From Phymorhynchus buccinoides (Eukaryota; Mollusca; Gastropoda; Neogastropoda; Raphitomidae): DNA of 64,000 bases. Made by a program: the position numbers and the translations under genes. The first letter of the stretch is position 1; each line of letters begins with the position of its first letter. Where the stretch lies: NCBI GenBank assembly GCA_017654935.2, contig CM065698.1:39800884-39864883 (forward strand). The letters are read 5' to 3'. Below are positions 22,568 through 32,945 of the stretch, piece after piece. The notes under the pieces are model-generated. The model did no database searches. It was not told the origin of the DNA and saw nothing but the letters and a program-made list of their open reading frames with translations.

Positions 22568-23288
22568 GTATCAAAATCAGTCCCAGGGAACAAAAAACAG
22601 TGAAAAGCACAATATCATATATATACCGCCCCAATTAAACAATTTATCAGTCCTAGCAAAAAAATTATCGTCAATTTTTCCCCCAGTATTTTGGTTTTGC
22701 AATCAGTATTTTTACTGATATTTACCAGTAAACATGATCACTGGTTCCCATGATCAGAATACTACCATGCTGAGACCCCAGAGTCGCAAATAATGTTTTA
22801 GCAAAACAATAAAACCATGAACTTTCAGCTGTAACTGTGGATGTGACACTGACAGAGAACAAAAGGGACACAGACAGTGATACACGACAATTGACAACTT
22901 TTTTTGTTAAGAAAGAAAAACTATTACTTCATGCAAGCGCCAACCAGTGCAAAGTTAGTACATCTGAGAAATTTAGGAAAACAGAACATTTTCACCTTTA
23001 GTTGAAGCAAAAGAAACATTTACAAAAATTTACTTAGATGTTAAACAAAATAGTGCAAAAGAAACACACATGTACAGTTTACTTTATTTTCCACCGAATA
23101 TTGTGATGCACATACTGACATAGCTACAGCAAGATCAAGCACTAAGCTAAAGATAAAGTGATTGGGGGACAAGGTCAAACAAAACCTGATAAAGCCTTTA
23201 AAAAAAACAGCAACAAAAATGCAGAATCATCTGAGAATGTGGGTAGTTAAGGGTAAACATTTTCAAAGGATTTATTTCGACGACGAAA
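22568..23288. other. Non-coding spacer
   Basis: Nothing recognised. Confidence 0.4.
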
Positions 23289-23484
23289 AGGGTGTTTTAC
23301 GTCCTCTTGGTCTGAATCACACAGATGGGACATTTATAAATACAAATATGGTGGGAACAATACTGGAGGCAATGCCCGGAGGCAGTACGAAACCAGTAAA
23401 GTCCCGATTTTTATTATTAATACAGATAGCTGTAGCGGTGACCACGCCTCGGTTAAACCTCATCGGCTATGGCACCGCCACAAA
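23289..23484 (+). mobile_element. SINE-B, full copy
   Basis: GGTGTTTTACGTCCTCTTGG through GGCACCGCCACAA, with the GGAGGCAATGCCCGGAGG core intact. Confidence 0.85.
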
Positions 23485-23565
23485 TATAGTAGTATTTATA
23501 ATAGTATTTCTGATACATTAAGAGCTTTTATAACAATATTAGCCACCTACTTCATACCACACAGA

Positions 23566-23771
23566 GCTCCCAATCGTCCCGCAAAACAAGGGGTCCCAGG
23601 GACTCCTTCACTTACAGTATAGAGGGTCCTAGAGGCGGGATAGAGGGTCCCAGTGGCATTGCAAATGCTAAAAAGAATTTTTCTAGTGCATCCCTGGGAC
23701 CCCCTGTACATTCTTTTAGAGGGTCCTTGAGAATTTTAGTGCTTCATAGACCCCCAAATGGGGGTCCCTGG
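23566..23771 (+). repeat. Dispersed GGGGTCCCAGGGAC repeat, copy 3
   Basis: Closely matches the copy at 543-760 from GCTCCCAATCGTCCCGC to GGGGGTCCCTGG. Confidence 0.85.
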
Positions 23772-24956
23772 TGTTCACGGCATGCTACTCAAGTTACAAC
23801 TGAAAGAAGCTAAGTGCTCTAGGTGTTGCTCCAAGTTTGAGTAGCCAAGTCCTCCATCTAATAAAGACCACCAAAAGGCTTCATGGTATACGTGTGTTAT
23901 GCTACACCTAAACTACTTGCAATCTTACACTTGTTATTGTGAACGATTTATTCACCAATACACACAATTCTTTTCTTAAAATTTCAATCATGCCTCTTTG
24001 ATCAAAATCCATTCGAGTGGCTACTGGCAACAATGTTTACTTGCATACAATCCTGTTCATCAAGGATGTTATCCATATCTTCAATGATAAGCATAAACAG
24101 CTCGCCAAACTCCTATGAAAGTGTACAGCAATAATTACATCTTATTTCGATTTACAGGGATCAATCTTGTCACAGGACATCAGTCATTTGAGAAGTTCAA
24201 AGAAAATGTAACAGGTCATTTTCATAAAACAATGTCGTAATGTAAAAAAAAAAGGGTAAAGGTGCAAATCAACACCCCCATGCTGTTTTGTTTAGTTTAA
24301 TTTTTTAATATATTTTGGGGGTTTTGCATAACAAAAGTTCGTACAGTACTATGCAGTATAAAGTAATAATAGGGCAATTATTTAAATCATATGACCTCTT
24401 GCCTGCAAAAACAATAGGTCATTTCAAAATTTTATCAGTCAATGACTGATGACCGGTGCTAAGAATAATCCCTGGATTTATTTCATTTTTCGTTCCAAAC
24501 TTATCACACAAATAACTGAAAACAATAAAATGGTAACCTCCTAAGAATTGTTCTTTCTCTTAAAAAAAAAATATCAAAAAATCTGAATACTCAAATTATT
24601 GTTTATATTAACAAGCAACCTACTGTTGCACCATTTTTCGACATGTGCATTTCTTACTCCGAACACCCCTTTCATCAACTTTTCACAATACTGCTTTTTT
24701 AGTTTTCTCTTTTCTTTCACAATTTTTTTGGTTAATGTTTGGGTGTGCACAGGTGAAAGAAAGAAAAAAAAATCCGACCTCAATCAATAAATCCCACAAG
24801 GATAGTCAGAAACTCCTGTTGCTAATATTTAAAACAAAACTTACAGGTCTATTAATTAAAAAAAAAGTATTATCTAGGGTATATCGTGAATTAGGAAAAT
24901 GAACAAATCAAAAGCAAAGAGGATCAAACCTAGTAGATGTCTAATACTAGTAATAG
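23772..24956. other. AT-rich non-coding region downstream of TARDBP
   Basis: No gene recognised. Small open frames lack motifs. Confidence 0.4.
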
Positions 24957-25398
24957 TACCGTAATTTACGGATTAGGCGCAACTTTTTTTTATACTGAAC
25001 TTTGACCCCTGTGCCCAATCCGGCGCATGCGCCCTTTCTATACTCTAAACAGAAAAAAGTAAGGGGGTTGAGAGTTGAAATGAACAACTCACCATGCTCT
25101 GGTAGCTTCCACAACAAACCGACAACAGTTCACTCACATTGCACTTTCGCTTGACGATCGTATCTCTTCCGTGATCACAATCGGACACAGCAATAGACCT
25201 AGCACTGATCGGATCCATTGTATTTTTGTTTGTTAGGCTTCCACTTCCGTCACTGGCCCTGTAATGATGTTACTTTCGCTGATTTTTTTTCTTCTTCTTT
25301 GGTTTCTTTGCGCCTTATCGGGGTGTATGCGTCTTATCTTTGTTCAAATTACGATTTAAAAAAAAAAGCCTTATGCGCTGTCGCCTTAAATTACGGTA
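24957..25398. mobile_element. TA-flanked MITE, probably pogo/Tc1-like derivative
   Basis: The left end is TA-CCGTAATTTACGG and the right end CCTTAAATTACGG-TA, giving inverted termini directly flanked by TA. The interior repeats the 'gcgcaacttttttt' and 'gccttatgcgctgtcgcc' motifs in opposite orientation. The minus strand carries a short frame starting at 25219 that includes DTIVKRKCN before a possible GTGAGT donor. It is reminiscent of the start of pogo-like transposases (KRK motif), but this is weak. Confidence 0.65.
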
Positions 25399-26005
25399 AT
25401 AAAAAAAAGAAGATAAACAGAAAGGAAGCCCAATAAAAATAAAAATAATAAAGCGAAATTAAAAACCAGCAACAAAACGCACCTTCACACTGTGGTTTCT
25501 GTTACACAAATCAACATTCCGACTTAGCCTGAAAAACAGGATGCAGGTATGCTGGCCACAATCATAAACTCTAATCCTGCATATGAACATCAACATGCTC
25601 TCAACATGTTATGATATTTTTTTCTTAACCATTAGCATATCAAACATATGCCCATGCATATCATCAACATCTGCCCATGCAAATCCATCATCATTATCAT
25701 CTGCCCATACAATCCATCATCATCATCATCTGCCCATACAATCCATCATCATCATCATCTGCCCATATAATCCATCATCATCTGCTCCTGCAATCCATCA
25801 TCATCTGCCCATGCAATCCATCATCATCATAATCTGCCCATATAATCCATCATCATCATCATTAACCCATGCACATCATCACCACCATCTTTTCAATTCC
25901 AATCAACCCAGCTAGCTCTCCACCCCCCACAGCCACACCCCAGCATTCACCTGGCCTCACAGTTGAGCCACGCCTCTCACACAGCACACAGAAGCTGCCC
26001 TGAAC
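25399..26005. other. TARDBP 3' flank with ATC-rich tract
   Basis: From about 25690 to 25875 the plus strand repeats CATCATCATCTGCCCAT(A/G)CAATC about seven times. On the TARDBP strand this lies 130-315 nt past the stop codon, probably in its 3' UTR or a 3' UTR intron: a CAG-GTGAAT donor-like site is at about 25950. No polyadenylation site can be fixed. Confidence 0.5.
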
Positions 26006-26863
26006 TCAGTTCCACCCTGTGTGGCCTCTGGCGGCGGCGTGGGAGCTGCCCCAGCCGCTCGCCATCTGACTGGGGCTGTGGGTGCTGGTGTCGGCAGAGG
26101 CCTGGGTGGCGCCCCAGCCTAGGTACCCAGACCCTGTGGTGCCGTTGCCCACAGAGCCGAAGGTAGTGGGAACAGTCGGGGTGGAGTTGGTGATGGGTTG
26201 GTCCCCGTTGCTGGCCCCGGACCCCCCGGGCCCTGCCATACTGACCTGCTGCGCGGCTCCCTGGACGCCTTGGACCCCCGGGGCCTGACCCTGAGCCACG
26301 TTGCCCTGTATGGCGCCTCCTCCCTGGTTGGTCAGCCCTAGAGGACCCCAGCCCCCCTGGCTGCTCAGCACGGCCTGGGCCGCGGCCAGCATGGCGTGGT
26401 TCAGCTGCAGAGCACCCAGCCCCAGGCCCAGATTGCTACCGTAGGAGCTGGCCGGGTTGGAGTTGGAGCTGGCGTGGCGGGCCACGTGACCCCACGAGGC
26501 CTGGGAGTAGCCGGGGTTGTAGCCGCCCATGTGGCCCTGGCTGGCCCCCCCACCGCCCATGCGGTGTCGGTCCCCGCCCATCATGGCCCCGTAGCCGCCA
26601 CCTCCCTGCTTCTCGCTGGCCTTGGGGGCGGCGCCGCTGATGTGCACGGAGGCCCCCTTGATGATGTGGTCCTCGCCGCAGAGAGACTGGGCCACGTCCG
26701 GGTCGGAGAAGCTAACAAAGGCGAAGGCGCGGAAGGGCCTGGGGATGAACACGTCCACCACCTCGCCGTACTTAGAGAAGTACTGGCGCAGGTCGTCCGC
26801 GGTCATGTCCTCCGTGCAGCGCCCCACAAACACCTTGCGGTTCATCAGCTGCTGGGCTCCCTC
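26006..26863 (-). CDS. TARDBP: TARDBP (TDP-43) coding exon 4: RRM2 and glycine-rich tail
   Basis: TDP-43 is a nuclear RNA-binding protein that binds UG-rich RNA and controls splicing and mRNA stability. This terminal coding exon starts after the acceptor TTTTAACAG (26864-26872) in phase 0 and ends at a TGA at 26008-26006. It encodes residues 178-462. RRM2 spans about residues 187-254, with RNP2 KVFVGRC and RNP1 RAFAFVSF. The rest is a Gly/Ser/Asn/Gln-rich prion-like domain. Within it, [12 protein letters not shown] (about residues 334-345) lies in the position of the conserved hydrophobic helix that drives phase separation in vertebrate TDP-43. The protein ends near [17 protein letters not shown], recalling the SGWGM end of the human protein with an extension. 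The exon is markedly GC-rich relative to its introns. Total protein length of 462 compares with 414 in human, the excess being in the tail. Confidence 0.97.
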   Translation of the reverse strand, partial: EGAQQLMNRKVFVGRCTEDMTADDLRQYFSKYGEVVDVFIPRPFRAFAFVSFSDPDVAQSLCGEDHIIKGASVHISGAAPKASEKQGGGGYGAMMGGDRHRMGGGGASQGHMGGYNPGYSQASWGHVARHASSNSNPASSYGSNLGLGLGALQLNHAMLAAAQAVLSSQGGWGPLGLTNQGGGAIQGNVAQGQAPGVQGVQGAAQQVSMAGPGGSGASNGDQPITNSTPTVPTTFGSVGNGTTGSGYLGWGATQASADTSTHSPSQMASGWGSSHAAARGHTGWN

Positions 26864-27004
26864 CTGTTAAAACGCAAACACATTCCAAATACTTTATTGT
26901 CCTTGTCACAGGATATTTTGTTATGCAACAATATAAAACATTAAGATAATAAAAGACGAAGACATTATGTATAACAAAGATAAAATTTACAGCAATAACG
27001 ATCA

Positions 27005-27062
27005 ACACCACACACAAACACACTCACATACAAAGTAAACACATTCACACACACATTCACAT
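27005..27062 (-). promoter_or_regulatory. UG-rich cluster in TARDBP intron 3 (candidate TDP-43 binding region)
   Basis: On the transcript strand this reads as repeated TGTGTGTGAATG, TATGTGAGTGTG and TTTGTGTGTGG units. TDP-43 RRMs prefer UG repeats and vertebrate TARDBP is autoregulated by its protein binding its own transcript. A role here is inference only. Confidence 0.35.
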
Positions 27063-27365
27063 CCAGACAGCTAGCCAGCTAGGCATGAATTGTAATATAA
27101 TAATAAAATATATCCATCCATTCATCCATAAACACCAATGCAAAAAATGCTCCATCATTTTCATGATAAATTTGTTCAACAGATACTTCATAGCCTGGTG
27201 ATAACTAGAGTACCATGATCCCCAAACGTCACTTTCGAGACTCTTGATCATGGCATTTCCTGCCAGGAAGAAATTTGTCTTACTCCGAGTTTTGTAAGAG
27301 TACTTAACCACTGGATCGAGGGCTTCTGACGTTCTTTATTTATTTGAATATTGAATGTGTACTCG

Positions 27366-27729
27366 GGGCACGGGTGGATGCTTCGTGCCTCCATATGGGG
27401 AGCTGGACGACCCCACCCCCTCCACGAGTCTCCCCCCGGGGGGTCTTTCGTAAAAATAGTTCTCCCACCTTCTGGAAGTTCTGTGCTTGTAACTTCCTCT
27501 AATCTGCCACTCCCTTTGACTCTGCCTTTTTCCTTTGCTTATTGTCATTTATCTTTCTAACTTATTGGCCTATTCTACCTTTAGAAAAAAAAAAATCTTC
27601 CAAATAACTTTTCTCCTTTGAGCTTCTCCGAAATCAGAATGTGTCGGCTCTATGCAGCGGAGAGACCAGTGAAAACTGAAAACGAACACATACATATGCT
27701 CATTATGGCCTTTGAATGCAGAAGAAGAA
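27366..27729 (+). mobile_element. SINE-A copy in TARDBP intron 3 (antisense to the gene)
   Basis: CGGGTGGATGCTTCGTGCC start, GGGGAGCTGGACGACCCC, AATCAGAATGTGTCGGCTC, and a GCAGAAGAAGAA end. Confidence 0.8.
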
Positions 27730-28180
27730 TGTGTACCTTCTTGATGTTTTATTCAATTTGTAGGGTTTTATCCAGCTAAACAAATATCTCTTCACACAGT
27801 AAGAACTAATAAAATATTAATGTAGTTTTCAGATGTTGGGAGTTTGAAATTCTTTACATGCTATCACTTGTCAGAGAAAAAAATAGCATCATTAATTAAA
27901 CAAGATATTTTAATAGAGCTTGCAACCTATTTCAAATATTTATTCTAGACTAGAGCCTATCTTTTCTATTTGTTGACTTTTTTTTATAGTCTGTACATGT
28001 CACAGACAAAAGTAATACAATCATTATTGAAGTAATATATGAAGTGAACATTTGTTATTTGTACCTGGTAGCAGTCTTGACGTTAAGATAAGAACAACAT
28101 GTCAGCTCAAGAAAATGACGCCATCAAAACTAACTGCAGTGAGACTACTAAACTACAACAAAACTAATTTGAAGTCTTAC

Positions 28181-28321
28181 TTTTGAGTTTGGTATGCGGA
28201 CATCACACCATCGCCCATCAATCATGTGTCGCTGGGCCATGCATTTCACCTGGGCGTCATAATCCGCAAACCGCACAAAACCAAACCCTTTGGACTGCCC
28301 CGTCTTGATATCTTTCTTCAC
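28181..28321 (-). CDS. TARDBP: TARDBP coding exon 3: second half of RRM1
   Basis: A 141-nt exon in phase 0 on both sides: acceptor TGATTGCAG at 28322-28330, donor GTAAGA from 28180. It encodes residues 131-177, including the RNP1 octamer KGFGFVRF (141-148) and the DGRWCDV segment that closes RRM1. The aromatic residues Phe143 and Phe145 correspond to those that stack on UG bases in the family. The linker NSK joins directly to exon 4. Confidence 0.97.
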
Positions 28322-29384
28322 CTGCAATCAAAGCAAGAGCTCAAGGACTGATGTTACTTGTCACAACTATCATCTGAATTAGTACCAACAGACTACAATA
28401 GTCGTCTCAGAACTCACGGGACTAACACAATAAATGTACATTTTTAATTCAACTATTGAATGCACAAGTTAAAAGCATTATACAAGGTGACGATGCCATG
28501 ACCTTTGAAGGCTTCAAAGCAAGATATGATCACAATATAAACAAGACAAATTTGACACGTCTTTTTGCTGAAACTGAATGACAATTTTTTTTGTAAGGAA
28601 GTGAGAAACCCAAGGAGGGGGGGAGGGGGACTTAAGGTATGTGACCCAGCCATCAGGACCCATAAATTACAGAGCAACTTACCAATTGCATTTTGTAAGA
28701 ACTTAAATTAATTTTACACACCTTTTACTGTAATTATTTAACACATAGTTAATTCACTAGTAAGCCTTCTTCACCCCTTTCTGTTTGTTGTATACGGCTC
28801 TTTACAATCACAAACTTGTGCACAATGACTGACGTCACACAATAAGAAGTAGTAGTAGTAGATAGGGACAAAGCAAGCTGTCAAGCTTTTTAGATAGTCC
28901 CATCTTTATAATCAGTGTTATACCAGTAATGGTTAAGGTTTTGCTGTCAAGTTTTCCTACGATTACCCATCAAAGCATCTAAAGAGCATTAAATAATTTG
29001 GAGATTTGACGAGACAATTTTTGAATAATTTACTTTTATTTAGTATTGGGTGCACATTTTAGTTTGTTAGGTAAATCATTCCAGATGTTAGCAACTCTAT
29101 TGCTGAAGCAATTTTTTCTGTTAGTGTTGAAACGTTTAATAAAGACCTTGCCATAAGGGTTTCTAGTCAAATTGTATTGTGGTGCACAAAAGAATTTATC
29201 CTATGATAGATCGACATAACCATTAAATATCTTGTAAAGTTGTACGCTTCAATAAGATCTCTAGTTCTCCTGCCTTTCAGTGAATGCAAATTTAGACACA
29301 CCAGTCTTTTTTCATAACTCATATCTTTGCACTCTCCAACAAGTCTAGTGGCTCTGCGCTGAGCTTTAGGGGAGAACTTCTCAC
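28322..29384 (-). other. TARDBP intron 2 with a LINE fragment next to the donor
   Basis: 1063 bp. The donor GTGAGAAG is at 29384-29377, and LINE-derived sequence starts within about 10 nt of it. A G-run occurs at 28616-28629. Otherwise AT-rich. Confidence 0.85.
29045..29376 (-). mobile_element. CR1-like LINE C-terminal fragment in TARDBP intron 2, sense orientation
   Basis: Read with the gene, the sequence encodes [40 protein letters not shown], then after a small frameshift CAPQYNLTRNPYGK and NRVANIWNDLPNKLKC. These are the classic end blocks of a non-LTR ORF2. It ends with a stop near 29045. Confidence 0.9.
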
Positions 29385-29536
29385 CTGAACCATTAGTAGA
29401 TCACCAAACTGAGAGAAGTAAGAACGAAGATCGTCTTCACTGCTTTTCCAAGGCAGACCCAGAACAATCAGGTCACTACACTTGTGCCGACTACTGCTCT
29501 TTGGTTTAGGCGGTGAATGGTCGGAGGATTTTCCTT
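29385..29536 (-). CDS. TARDBP: TARDBP coding exon 2: NLS-region linker and first half of RRM1
   Basis: A 152-nt exon; the acceptor GATGGCAG is at 29537-29544 and the donor GTGAGA starts at 29384. Entry phase 1 matches exon 1. It encodes residues 80-130: a Ser/Pro/Lys linker and then RRM1 from [10 protein letters not shown] (RNP2) to LLMVQ. The linker in vertebrate and fly proteins carries a bipartite basic nuclear localisation signal. Here the basic residues are sparse (KPK at 90-92 and RHK at 96-98), so the signal is weaker than usual or another exon is involved. The acceptor has only a weak pyrimidine tract. Confidence 0.95.
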
Positions 29537-30602
29537 CTGCCATCAAAAATTATGTCCCAGATCAGTAAATGGTACACAAAATAGTGACCCATAACAGTGT
29601 AAGTTTTGCAGTACAAAAACAACAAAAAGCTGTCCAACAAAGTGAATGGAATAAATAGAAATGAACAACAAAACAATAATGCAATACACCAACTGGGTGT
29701 ATTTTAGTTTGAGGGTGACTGCTTCTTAGCAATCTTACACACACACACACAGAGGTAAATTGCTAGAAAACTGGGCAAAGGTAAAGATGTGCCACCCCCC
29801 CTGCATTTCTCGGTTAATTCTATTTTTCCGTTTTTGCCTTTCTTACCATACATAAAGCTGTATTTTAGGAACATATTGAGCTAATAACCTTTTTGGAATA
29901 CTAACCCTAACCCTAGCCCTAAACCTAACCCTACCCCCCACTATGTACTGCAGTACACAGCGATTTGTCACAGTTGTGGTTCGTTGCGTTTTTCCGTCTT
30001 TATAGGGTGGGGGGTAGGGTTAGGGTTAGGGCTAGGGTTAGGGTTAGTATTCGAAAAAGGTTATTAGCTAAAAATGTTCCTAAAATACACCTTTATGTAT
30101 GGTAAGAAAGGCAATAACGGAAAAATAGAATTCACCGAAATAGGTAGGGGGGGTGGCACATCTTGACCTTTACCGAAAACTGGTTTTCTTGGAAAACTAA
30201 TGGCAAGTTTTCTCTTGTAGAAAACAGAAACAGAAAGCGTGACGTGCATAAACCGAAAGTTGGCCGATTTCATAGAAAAGTTAGGTTTTCACGAGTTACT
30301 TCCCTTAATCCATCAAGGAAGGAAGGTATGCCACTCCCCTTTTGACGGTATTTTCAAAATTAACAATGCAAATCATACTAAAACGAACCTTAAAATTTAC
30401 CTAAAAGATACAAATTACAAGTAATTACTACCAAAGATGCAGCGGTGTGCGAAATATCAATGACTTTGCATTCGAAACCACTACTGTTCCGAACACTGAT
30501 GGCCTCCGGCTAGGGGGCGCGCCCAAGCAGACAGAAATTTGCCAAAAAATTGGTTGTCACAATCTCACGCACACACAAGAAAACAAATACTAGCATGCTT
30601 AC
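29537..30602 (-). other. TARDBP intron 1 with a long telomere-motif inverted repeat
   Basis: 1066 bp, donor GTAAGCATG at 30602-30594. The intron contains the foldback element at 29778-30171; the remainder is unremarkable. Confidence 0.85.
29778..30171. mobile_element. Foldback element with TTAGGG-bearing arms
   Basis: Arms 29778-29940 and 29997-30171 are reverse complements with small mismatches, separated by a roughly 55-bp loop. At the inner ends both arms carry telomere-like repeats: CCCTAA units at 29905-29937 and GGGTTA units at 30014-30046. The outer arms share GGTGGCACATCTT and TAAGAAAGGCAA blocks. It could fold into a very long hairpin in the TARDBP pre-mRNA. Confidence 0.85.
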
Positions 30603-30840
30603 CTTTAGGAAACACGCACACAAACACTTTCTTCCCCCAATCATTATCAGGAGGATACAAGCGTCCGTCCGCGAGTCGAATTCCTCTCATCGTACCAGTG
30701 TCAATATTCCGATATTTCAGACCACACGATCCAGGGAACTGAGCAGACAAAGTTGTGAGCAAAATGCTCCCATCATCTTCGATTGGTAGTTCCAGAGGCT
30801 CATCGCCATCATCTGCCACTGCTTTTATATACTGAATCAT
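30603..30840 (-). CDS. TARDBP: TARDBP coding exon 1: N-terminal oligomerisation domain
   Basis: The start codon at 30840-30838 is chosen because MIQYIKAVADDGDEPLELPI aligns with the family start, and no upstream in-frame methionine is needed. It encodes residues 1-79 plus one base, ending VFVCVFPK before the GTAAGC donor. The segment contains the conserved LSAQFPGSCGLKYRN and MRGIRLADG motifs of the TDP-43 N-terminal domain, which forms head-to-tail oligomers. Splicing to exon 2 gives FPK-E-GKSS, matching the PK-(D/E) junction of other animals. Confidence 0.97.
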
Positions 30841-31267
30841 CGTTTATGCGCACAAGGAACACAAAGTTCCTTCGCAACAATGTAGTTTATCTTCAACAAT
30901 TAATTCCCGCCTAGCTTCCAAGTACGCATGCCAAGATGGCGCCTACTTTGAGGAGCATTTCGGGAAATATTTATTCGATAAAATTTGTGCATAATTTTGG
31001 GTTTATAAGGTACATATTTTAATCATCTCACTTTTATTTTTGTGTTTATCAAATATAAATCACCTATGAAAAAACCCACCAAAGATCAAACAATTTTATG
31101 ATTTGAACGCATGAATTATGTTAATTAGGTCACTAAAAGTTATCTCCCTTATTATTGTATCGCAGTGCGTGTGTGAGTGTAGCGTTTTGATGTTTTTTAG
31201 TTCAATTATTATTATTGTATTATAAAACACTCGGTTCTCTCACTAAAATACTAGTTATGTAATCTTA
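30841..31267 (-). promoter_or_regulatory. TARDBP 5' flank / putative promoter
   Basis: About 95 bp upstream of the start codon is AAGATGGCGCC (30933-30943), resembling a YY1-type AAGATGGCGGC element common near animal transcription starts. No TATA box is evident. Beyond 30960 the sequence is AT-rich with nothing recognised. Confidence 0.4.
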
Positions 31268-31460
31268 TTGTGGCGGTACCACAGCCGATGAGGTTTATCC
31301 GAGGCGTGGTTACCGCTACACATATCTATATTGATAAAACTTCGGGACTTTACTGGTGTTGCACTGCCTCCGGGCATTGCCTCCAGTATTGTTCCCACCA
31401 TCTTTGTATTTACAAATGTCCGATATGAGTCTATGACCGAGAGGACGTAAAACACCATTT
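31268..31460 (-). mobile_element. SINE-B, full copy (reverse)
   Basis: Reverse complement of the family: GGCGGTACCACAGCCGATG to GAGGACGTAAAACACC, with the core intact. Confidence 0.85.
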
Positions 31461-31799
31461 TTTTTCTTCTTCTAAAATACTAGTGTTGAACAATAAAGAA
31501 GAAATGTTTCCACCAAAAAAGAACGACGTTTAAAAGACCGCTTTAAAGAAATACTTAACACAAACAATTCAACTAAACAGTAAAGTTTCATCCTCCCCGG
31601 CCCCACACCCCAGCAGTTTCGCGGCATCACGCTCGAGCAGCGGGCGCGAGCTGGCTGGGTCACACACCCCTATGTCCATGCAGCAGCTTAGGCCCGATAT
31701 CAAATGGAACCGACCCGTGGTCCCCAAAGAGAAGAAGTGGAATCAGAACCAGTCACACCTAGAGCCTTTTCACTCAGTGCGAGTAGGATCCGCGGCAAT
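31461..31799. other. Spacer, nothing recognised
   Basis: Unique-looking sequence without motif-bearing frames. Confidence 0.4.
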
Positions 31800-31804
31800 G
31801 CGCG

Positions 31805-31807
<3 letters not shown>

Positions 31808-31897
<90 letters not shown>

Positions 31898-31982
31898 TGT
31901 TTTTGTTGCCGTTACCTCCAACAAGGATGCGTTTAACTTTCTATTATGTCTGTCCATCTACTCAAAGTTACTGACGCGTGTC

Positions 31983-32061
<79 letters not shown>

Positions 32062-32328
32062 CGCGCGCGCGCGAGAGAGATATAGAGAGAGAGGGAAAAT
32101 GTATGCAGGCATCTTAGTCTAGAAACTAGCTATAGAAGCCCCTGCAGCATCACTCACCCAGAGTTCAGTGATGCACGTGTGTGCCGCATGTATGTGTGTG
32201 TGCGTGTGTGTGTGTGCGTGCGCGTATCCGCGTGTGTGTGTGCGAGTGTGCGGTCAGTGCGTGTGCGTGCGTACTAGTAGGTGTGCGTATGTGCAGGTGT
32301 GTGTCACAGTGTGTGTGTGTGTGTGTGT

Positions 32329-32400
<72 letters not shown>
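31808..32400 (+). repeat. Three TG microsatellites
   Basis: TG runs at 31808-31891, 31988-32060 and 32300-32398, with a TGCG-rich lead at 32180-32300 and a short GCGC/GAGA break at 32062-32095. The third abuts a LINE. Confidence 0.97.
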
Positions 32401-32401
<1 letters not shown>

Positions 32402-32404
32402 ACA

Positions 32405-32945
32405 AAATAGTACAACTCCTGAAGATATAGATTCCATTCTTTCAGAAAGTAACAACTGCTATATTGATATTCAAAATTGGATGGTTCAAAATAAACTTCA
32501 ATTAAATGGTGAAAAAACCGAAGCAATGCTTGTTGGAACAAAAAACAAACTAGCCTCTGTTTCCATAGAGTCAATCCAACTGGGTAACAATATCATTCCC
32601 CTCTCAGACTCTGTCAAAAACTTAGGTGTCACTTTGGACAATACCCTTTCCATGCAGTTTCCTGACGCAGACCTGTCAGTCCTGCTACTATCAAATTCGT
32701 CGCATCGGCTATATTCGTAAATATCTCTCAGATGAAGCCACAGCAAAACTAATTGTTACTTCCCTCATCCTATCTCGTCTTGACTATCTCTATCTTGTCT
32801 CCAGCGTATTCAAAACACAGCTGCTCGTCTTGTCCTTAGAAAGAAAAGGTTTGATCACGTTAGCCCCGATCTTCTCCGTTCTTTGCACTGGCTTCCTGTC
32901 GCAGACAGAATTGAGTATAAATTAAACACCCTTTGCTATAAATCT
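32405..32945 (+). mobile_element. CR1/L2-like LINE ORF2 fragment, 5' part
   Basis: It encodes DIDSILSESNNCYIDIQNWM, KLQLNGEKTEAMLVGTKN, NLGVTLDNTLSM, then (frame change) IRRIGYIRKYLSDEATAKL and SLILSRLDY. A further segment can be read as LVLRKK, LLRSLHWLPVADRIEYKLN and CYKS. These are consecutive blocks of a non-LTR reverse transcriptase. Reading resumes at 33717 after an insertion. Confidence 0.9.

Larger units (their letters stand above)
26864..28180 (-). other. TARDBP intron 3 with SINE-A and a UG-rich cluster
   Basis: 1317 bp, GT-AG. The plus-strand CA-rich segment 27005-27062 is UG-rich in the transcript, 142-199 nt upstream of the exon 4 acceptor. A SINE-A copy (27366-27729) is inserted antisense. 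The remainder is AT-rich with nothing recognised. Confidence 0.8.

Noticed and set aside
25690..25875. CRISPR-like spaced repeat (CATCATCATCTGCCCAT units)
   Set aside because: The spacing is irregular and the units are a simple ATC-type repeat in an animal genome; no cas genes.
26396..26944. Plus-strand 182-codon frame opposite TARDBP exon 4
   Set aside because: Shadow of the GC-rich glycine-rich exon; no domain and it runs through the real splice acceptor.
29901..30047. Ancient telomere fusion site
   Set aside because: The opposing CCCTAA/TTAGGG tracts are the inner ends of a longer inverted repeat whose outer arms also pair, so a foldback element explains them better than head-to-head chromosome fusion.
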